A stretch of 6,941 nt of DNA from positions 1 through 6,941 of the forward strand of contig JABFSD010000444.1 of NCBI GenBank assembly GCA_013140935.1. Direction: 5' to 3'. The notes beneath the pieces are model-generated. The model had not been told where the DNA came from, made no database searches, and was given only the letters and a program-made list of their open reading frames with translations. The DNA comes from Acidobacteriota bacterium (GTDB lineage Bacteria > Acidobacteriota > Blastocatellia > RBC074). The position numbers were made by a program, and so were the translations under genes. Within the stretch, counting starts at the first letter, position 1. The number at the start of each line of letters is the position of its first letter. Shown here one piece after another: positions 1-6,900 of the stretch.

Positions 1-932
1 CTGCCATCACGACTGACCAACTCACGATTCGTTTCGGGCAATTCACCGCCGTCAATCAGGTTTCGTTGCGCGTTGAAGAAGGCGAAATCTTCGGCTTTCT
101 CGGGCCCAACGGTTCGGGCAAGACGACGCTCATCAAGGCGTTGTGCGGCTTGCTCTTGCCCGCCGCCGGACGCGGTGAAGTGTTGGGTTTCGATTGCGCT
201 AAAGACACCGATCAGATTCGCCAGCGCGTCGGTTACATGTCGCAAAAGTTCAGCCTCTATGAAGACCTGACCGTCAGCGAGAACATTGATTTTTATGCGG
301 GGGTTTATGGCTTGCGCGGCGCATACCTCAAGCGCCGCAAGGACGACGCGATTGCGCTGACGCATCTCGAACCTTATCTCGAACGCCGCGCCGGTAAATT
401 GTCAGGCGGATGGAAGCAGCGACTGGCGCTGGCTTGCGCCTTCATTCACGAACCGCGTTTGATGTTCCTCGACGAACCCACGGCTGGCATTGACCCCGTA
501 GCGCGCCGCGATTTGTGGGATTTGCTTTTTACGCTCTCGGCACAAGGCGTGACGTTTTTCGTCACGACGCATTACATGGACGAAGCCGAACGCTGCGGGC
601 GCGTGGGCTATATCTATCTGTCGAACCTCATCGCTTATGGCACGCCCGAAGAATTGAAAGAGACGCCCGAAGTTTCGCCCTCGGGCACGCGCCGCCTCGA
701 AATCAATACCAACAAAATCTCAACCGCGCTGGCGTGGTTCAAGCGACAGCCTTACGTGCACGATGTGACGATGTTTGGGCAGGCCTTGCACGTGTTGCTG
801 GAGGAAAAAACCACTGACGCACAAGTCAGCCAGTCGCTTATCGCCTCGGGCTTTGCCGCGCCCGAACTGCGCGCCATTCAACCTTCGCTCGAAGACGTAT
901 TCGTGACACTCACCAACAAGCTCAAGGAATAA
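1..932 (+). CDS. ABC-2-type transporter ATP-binding protein, 5' end cut by window
   Basis: Cytoplasmic ATPase subunit that would energise a separate membrane permease, probably for drug or lipid-like export. The frame is open from the left edge (first full codon at 3, reading [20 protein letters not shown]) and gives 309 visible residues. Counting from that codon, I see Walker A GPNGSGKT (34-41), the Q-loop Gln in GYMSQKF (81), signature LSGGWKQRL (133-141), Walker B RLMFLDEP with catalytic Glu (158), D-loop GIDP (162-165) and H-loop His in TTHYMDEAE (190). All nucleotide-binding residues are intact. The last ~100 residues form the C-terminal extension usual in CcmA/YbhF-like ABC-2 ATPases, ending in the typical [15 protein letters not shown] at 66 opens inside the domain, after its first strand, so it is not the start; probably only a few N-terminal residues are missing. 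The LSGGWKQRL signature and DPVARR segment resemble YbhF-type exporters, some of which fuse two ATPase domains, so this could be the second half of a fusion. No permease follows: a terminator comes directly after the stop. Very sure of family, unsure of substrate. Confidence 0.95.
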   Translation, partial: AITTDQLTIRFGQFTAVNQVSLRVEEGEIFGFLGPNGSGKTTLIKALCGLLLPAAGRGEVLGFDCAKDTDQIRQRVGYMSQKFSLYEDLTVSENIDFYAGVYGLRGAYLKRRKDDAIALTHLEPYLERRAGKLSGGWKQRLALACAFIHEPRLMFLDEPTAGIDPVARRDLWDLLFTLSAQGVTFFVTTHYMDEAERCGRVGYIYLSNLIAYGTPEELKETPEVSPSGTRRLEINTNKISTALAWFKRQPYVHDVTMFGQALHVLLEEKTTDAQVSQSLIASGFAAPELRAIQPSLEDVFVTLTNKLKE

Positions 933-936
933 AAGA

Positions 937-977
937 AAAACGCAGGCCACCTTCGCCAAGAAGACGGCCTGCGTTTT
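937..977. terminator. Bidirectional intrinsic terminator between convergent genes
   Basis: A perfect 12-bp inverted repeat, AAAACGCAGGCC (937-948) and GGCCTGCGTTTT (966-977), has an 8-bp GC-rich core. Inside it, CTTC (951-954) can pair with GAAG (960-963) across a 2x2 internal loop, leaving the 5-base loop GCCAA. The + strand copy ends in TTTT, which suits the ABC gene ending at 932. Read on the - strand, the stem is followed by a longer T-rich run (TTTTTCTTTTATT, overlapping the ABC stop codon), which suits the giant gene ending at 1000. It sits 4 bases past one stop and 22 past the other. Termination in vivo is inferred from structure only. Confidence 0.85.
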
Positions 978-999
978 GATGAAGTGCGATTCGTCGGAA

Positions 1000-3900
1000 T
1001 TACAACGGGCGAATGTAAACGCGCCCGTCAGTAGAACCGGCAAAGAGTTTTGAACCGGTGGCATTGGTCGCCAGCGAGTTGATTTGCAGAGACGGAATGC
1101 ACTCGTTGACCGGACTCCAGATAGAAGTCGCGTCATCGAAACGCGTTACGCCACCGTCGGTCGCGGCATAAATCCGGTTTCCGACGTTCAACAAATCGCG
1201 GACGAAGTTGCTGGGCAGCCCGAAAGTGAGTCCTTCCCAACTGCCGAAGCTGGTGCCACCGAGGGTTAGACGATAGACGCCCGCGCCGTTAAAGCTGGCG
1301 TAAAGCATCGAACCCGCCGTATTCACCTCGAAGTTCGTGACAGCGGAAGTCGGTAGGCCCGAACCCGTCGCCACCCACGAGACACCACCGGCAGAAGAAA
1401 TATCCGCGACCAGCAGTGAGAAGACGGCTCCGTTATCGGTTCCGGCAAACAGCCGCGCGTTCGCTCCCGACCCGGCGACGAAAAGCGCCGAGACGGATTG
1501 ATCAGCCAAACCGTTGTTGAGCGCCGTCCAACTCGTGCCGTCATTGGTCGTGTAAAACACGCCGTTCTGCGTGCCCGCGAAGACCGTGCCGTCGCTGGCG
1601 ACGGTCAACGTGCGAATGAAGACTGACACCAAGCCATTATTGACCTGCATCCAGTCTACGCCGTTGTTGATCGAACGATAGACGCCGCCACCCGCCGTTC
1701 CGACAAACAGGGTCGTCACGGTGTTCGCGCCGACGGTCGCGGTCTTGGAAACGAACCCGCGAATGTCAGTGCTGTTGAGTCCCATCGCATCTACGCGCGG
1801 CCAGGTCAGGCCGTTGTTGTTGGTCAGGAAAATCCCGCCGCCGATCATACCGGCATAGAGATTTGAGCCTTCGCGCAACAACGTCACGTTCGTGCCGACC
1901 TTGGCGATGCCAGTGGTAACCCACCGCAAGGGCGAAGCCGGGATCGTGAAGTTGATGACCACCGGACTCGAAGCCGTTTGCACGGTCGAGCAGTTATCCG
2001 TAGCGCGGAAGGTCACGGTGAACGAACCCGCCTCGGTGAACACACTTGGCGTCCACGAGAAAGTGCCCGTGTTGTTGGTTTGCGTGAAGGTCGCACCCGG
2101 CGGCAGGTTTTGCGCCGTGAGCGTAATCAAGTCGCCCGTGTCGGGATCGGTCGCCGACACATCAAACGTCAAGGGCGGCGCGGTGGTTTGCGTGGCGCAA
2201 TCCGCCGAGAACGTCAGCGTGGCGCTTTGCGGGCCCGGCACGGTCAACACCGGCGGGTCGCACACCGCCGCAATGGCGATCTCGACCGTGGCGATATTGC
2301 TGTCGCCCTTGCCGTCATTGGCCTTGAACGTGAACGAGTCAGCGCCGTTGTAATTCGCCGCTGGCATAAACGTCAGGTTCGGTGCCGTGCCGGTGAACGT
2401 GCCGTGCGCCGGAGGCGTCACGATGGTGTAAGTCAGCACGTCGCCATCTTCATCAGTCGCGCTCAACGTGATCGGTACGTTGGTGTCTTCGGTCATCGTG
2501 ACGCGGTCATTGCCCGTGCGGTTGGTTGCCACCGGCAAGCGGTTGGCGTCACCCACCACAATCGTCAATTGACGGCTGTCGGTGAGCGGCGTCGGCAAAC
2601 AGTCATCCGAGACGATGAACGTCACGACGTAAGTTCCCTGTTGATTGAACGCCGGCGTCCAGTTGAGTTGCTGCGAGACGGTGCCGTTCGTGCCTGTGGT
2701 GGGCGGGAACGTAGCTCCGGCGGGCAGGTTGCTCGACGTGAGCGACAGCGTTTCGTTCGTGTCGGGGTCAGTGGCAGAGATGTTCACCACTACCGGCTGG
2801 CCTTCCGTCACGCTGATGGGCGAAGTCAGATTCGCCATCACCGGCGGACGACAGACGTTCGTCACGTTGACACGCACGGTACGGCTGCCCGTCCCCGCGC
2901 CGCGCGTCGCCGTGAAGGTCACGTCATACGTGCCCGCCTGGGTGAAGCCCGGCGTCCACGAGAACGTTTGGGTGATGTTGTCGCCCGTGCCTGACAACGT
3001 CGGGAAGCTCGCGCCTGAAGGCAGGTTGCTCGCCATCAACGTCCAACTGGCACCGACGGTTCCACCCGCCGCCGTCACGTTGAAACTGACGTTTTGATTT
3101 TCCGCCACCGTCACTTCGTTGGGGGCGGTAAACGAAACCGTCGTCGTCGTCGGATTGATCGTGATTGTCACCGACTTGGTCGCGGTCAACTGCGGCGCGC
3201 CACTATCGGCGACGGTGAAGTTGATCGTGTAAGTACCGGCTTGCACTTCAGACGGTGTCCACGAGAACTGCGCCGCTGTGGGGGCGGTTTGATTGAAGCC
3301 CGCTCCCGACGGTAACGGATTCGCGCTAAACGTCAGCGTTTGTCCCTGGTCTACGTCAGAGCCTGTCACCGCGAAGGTCACGGTTTGACCGGCGCTGAAA
3401 TTCTGCGGCCCCGGCACGTTGATCGAAGGCGGATCGTTCACTTGCGTGACCGTGATGCTGATGATCGCTTCGTTGCTGTTGCCCTTGCCGTCATTCGCGC
3501 GGAAGCGGAATTCATCCGTGCCGAAGAAATTCAGATTCGGCGTATAGGTCACGTTCGGCGGCGTGCCGCTGAGCGAACCGTTCACCGGTTGTTGCGTGAT
3601 CGAATAGGTCAAGGCGTCGCCGTCCACATCCGTTGCTGCCAACGTGATATTGGCCGCCGCGTCTTCGCTGATGGCGATGTTTTGATTATTCGCCACCGGC
3701 AGATCGTTGACCGGATTGACCGTGATCGTCACCGTCGCCGGAGCGCTGGTCAGGCTGCCGTCGCTCACGCGATAGGTGAAGCTGTCGTTGCCGTTGTAAT
3801 TCGCCACCGGCGTATACGTCAGGTTCGGCGCGGTGCCGCTGAGCGTACCGTGTTGCGGCGGCGTCACGACGGTGTAAGTGACTGCCACGCCTTCAGGGTC

Positions 3901-6900
3901 AGTGCCCTGCAAGACCACAGGCGTCACCACGTCTTCGTCGAGCGTGATGCTCAACGCCGTCGCAATCGGCGCGCGATTGCCCGTCACGCTGATTTGCACG
4001 GCGCGGGTCACTACACGCGGCGGATTGTTGTTATCCGTCGCAGTGAAATTGACCGTATACGTGCCGACCTCGCCGAGAATCGGTGTCCACGCGAATACGC
4101 CAGTTGACGCATTGAACGTAGCGCGCGGCGGCAGATTGTTCGCGCCCAGCGTCACGGTTTGACCCGGACATTTCGGCGAACCCAGCACCGTGAAGGTCAA
4201 CGGCAACAACTCGACGACGGTTTGATTATTAGGCACCGTCAGGTTCGGGTCGCAATCACCGCTAACCACGATCAACAGCGAGCGCGTCACCGAACGAGCC
4301 GGCGAACCGTTGTCAGTCGCAATGAAATTCACGGTGAAGTTGGCGATCTGATTGAAAGCCGGCGTCCAGGCGAACGTGCCCGTCGCGGGATTGCCCGGCG
4401 TGCCGGTGAAGGTTGCGCCTTCCGGCAAGCCCGTCGCCGGCAACGTCACGACTTGCGGGTCGGGATCGGTCGCGGTCAACGCCAACGTGAACAGTTGTGC
4501 AACCGGAATCGTGCGCACACCCGGCACGATGAATTCAGGATCGCGGTTGAAATCCAGCACCGTGATGCGCACGGTGCGCCGCACGATGGAATTCTGATCG
4601 TTGCCGTCCTGCACGAAGAACTCAAGGGCGTATTCACCCGATTGACCGAAGTTCGGCGTCCACGTGAATTGCCGCGAGACCTGATTGGAACTCACCGCCG
4701 GCGGACTCAACGAAGCGCCCACTGGCAGATTCACGCCACTGATCGAAAGGTTCTGATTCGGACAGCCCACGGTTGCCAACAAAGTGAATTGCACTTGCTG
4801 GCCTTCGGTCACGCTTACCGCCGCAGGCGTAGTAAAGGTCGGCAGCACGGTTACGTTGTTGACGACGATGGCGAGTTGCCGCGTTTCGCTGCGCACCGGC
4901 GAGCCGTTGTCGGTGGCCGTGAAAGTCACCTGATAACCGCCCGATTGCGTACAGCTCGGCGTCCAGTCGAATACACCGGTCGCCGCGTTGAAGGTTGAGC
5001 CAGACGGCAGATTGCCCGCACTCAACGTCACGACTTGTCCCGGATCGGGATCAACCGCACGCACCGTGAAGTTCAGGTTCTGGCCTTCGTTCACCGTCGG
5101 CGGTGCCGGCAGCACCAGCGAAGGCGCGCAGTTTTGATCGGTCACCGTAATCACGACGGATTTCACGTCGCTCAACGGAACCGGCGTGCCGTTGTCAATG
5201 GCGACAAACGTCACCGTATAAGTTCCGGCTTGCGTACAACTCGGCGTCCACACAAAGCGGCGCTCGCTCGCCAGGAAGTTTGCTCCGGCAGGCAGGTTAT
5301 TCGCATTCAGCGTAACTGTTTGTCCGACATCGGCATCGGTGACCGAAATCGTGAAGGACAACTGCTCGTTTTCACGCACCGTTTGCGGGCCTGGTACGGT
5401 CAGCACCGGTTGATCGTTCACTTGATTGACCGTGATCGCGACGACCGCATTGCCGCTCTCGGCTTTGCCGTCGCTCACGCGGAAGGTGAAGTTATCGGCT
5501 CCGTTGAAATTCGCGTTGGGCGTATAAAGCAGATGCGGCGCGGCACCGCTGAGCACGCCGTTCGCCGGTTGCGTGTAAATGTAACGCAACGGATTGCCGT
5601 CAGGATCGCTCGCGCCCAACGTAATCGCCCGCGGCGTGTCTTCGTTGGTCGTCACCGTTTGCGAATTCGCCACCGGCGCGCGGTTGTTGCCCGCGCTGAA
5701 CGACCGTAACAATAAAGCAGGCGTCACGACTGTCATTCCGCCGGGACGAATCACCGCGCTCGTCAATACTCGTTGCACGGCGTCGTTCGTGCCGTCCGTG
5801 CGCGCCTGACTGGCTTCGATGACGAAAGAATCATTGGCCGAATTCACCGGCACATTGCGCAAGACGAACGCGCCATCGCCATCAGTGAAAGCCACTTGCC
5901 CGCGCGCATGCACCTGCGCGCCGACCGAAGCCACTTCGGCATTGTTGCTGCCCAATTCGACGACGCGCCCCGTGACCGTCGTCAGGTTTTGCGGAGCTAT
6001 CGCCGCGAAATAAATGCCGCCTTCGGTAATCGCCCGCGCGGCCGTTTCGATGCGTGAGCGATCTGCCGAAACCGTCGCGTTGACGACGGGCTGAAATTCA
6101 CCCGTGCCGCCATCGCCCTGTTGATCGAGACGGAACATACGGAATTGCGTGCCCGGCGCGAGATTGTCGGCGTTCGGAAAACTCAATTGTCCGCCCGGCG
6201 CGATGCGCGCGTTGAGCGGAGACACTTGCAAAATGCGCGAACTGAACAAGCCCGCTGGCAAGCGTTGCGGCGCGCGGCAATCCTGCACTTGCGCCAACGT
6301 CAAACGATTCACGGCTGAACCGTCAGGATTGGTCGCGGTCGCTCCCGCTTCGAGACGGAAGCTGCCCAGGCCCACTCCCGTGTTGTCGGTCGTGCAGCCG
6401 AAGACATTGACCGTCAGGAACAATTCGCCGCCGCCCAAATTGCCCGCCGAGCCGTTCGGCACTTGCAGGAACAAAGGCGCAGACAACCGGTTGTCGCGCT
6501 TGGAAGAGACTTCAAAGCGGCGCGTCAACGTACCGAAGTTTTGATAGCCGCTCACGTTTTGCGGCGAGAATTGCAAGGTGACGAGGAATACGTTCGCCGA
6601 AGGATTGGAAGTAATCGGCAACACGAACGAGCCATCGGCGCGCGTCGTCGCTTGGTCGTTGGAACCCACCGAGCGCACCGTCACGCCCGCCAGCGGCTGG
6701 CGTTCGGTAGATTGCACTACCCCGCTCACTGTCGTAGCGACTTGCACCGCATTGTTGGTGGTGCGTTCGCCGTTCGGCGTCATTACACTGAGGCGTCCGG
6801 TTTCTGCGCCGTAAGGCACGAGCACCGACAATTGATTCGTCGTCGCCGAGATGACTTGCGCGAGTGCCGTACCGATGCGCACGCGGTTGGCGCTGAAATC

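Larger units (their letters stand above)
1933..5682 (-). repeat. Array of 13 tandem cadherin/Ig-like modules of two classes
   Basis: Thirteen consecutive modules of about 90-110 residues. Class A (cadherin-like, 'tandem-95' style) opens with N.[AL]P[VI]A or LPVA, then a [DE]D element, a D.[DE]G element, a 'G.[LF][ST]G..P.[LV].[YF].P..N[FY].G' core and a '[DN]DG' turn: A1 5413-5682, A2 3703-3978, A3 3433-3702, A4 2263-2550. Class B (He_PIG/putative Ig-like) has most of 'VPGPQTV.EGQ..F.V.A.D.D', 'LP.GA.F' and 'F.WTP...Q.GTY.V.F.A.D': B1 5137-5412, B2 4855-5136, B3 4552-4854, B4 4258-4551, B5 3979-4257, B6 3154-3432, B7 2857-3153, B8 2551-2856, B9 1933-2262. The order from the N-terminus is A-BBBBB-AA-BBB-A-B. 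Acidic D.[DE]G loops in class A could bind calcium, as in cadherin-like folds (inference). Module edges are accurate to a few residues. Confidence 0.88.

Noticed and set aside
66..68. TTG as start of the ABC ATPase
   Set aside because: The frame stays open to the left edge and the upstream codons encode the conserved first strand ([16 protein letters not shown]) of the nucleotide-binding domain.
720..1136. - strand open frame of 138 codons across the gene junction
   Set aside because: It overlaps the end of the ABC gene, the terminator and the end of the giant gene in another frame, and has no motif or plausible start context.
1003..1932. Sialidase enzyme call for the C-terminal propeller
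   Set aside because: Asp-box turns are present, but I cannot see the arginine triad and Tyr/Glu arrangement of sialidases. Asp-boxes also occur in many non-enzymatic propellers.
1978..2994. Long + strand open frame (338 codons) opposite the giant gene
   Set aside because: It is extremely rich in Arg and His with no recognisable motif, and lies antisense to well-conserved repeat modules. This is a compositional shadow of GC-rich coding DNA.
1933..5682. CRISPR-like or short tandem DNA repeat
   Set aside because: The repeated unit is about 270-330 bases, diverged, fully coding and in frame; it is a protein-module array, not a repeat-spacer structure.
3340..5709. Further + strand open frames (3340-4107, 4159-4998, 5035-5709)
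   Set aside because: They have the same Arg-rich low-information composition, recur at module-length spacing because the opposite strand is repetitive, and show no family motifs.
6880..6882. GTG as start of the giant protein
   Set aside because: It falls inside a TIG-like domain; the 19 codons before it continue the fold in frame to the right edge, and no signal peptide follows the GTG.
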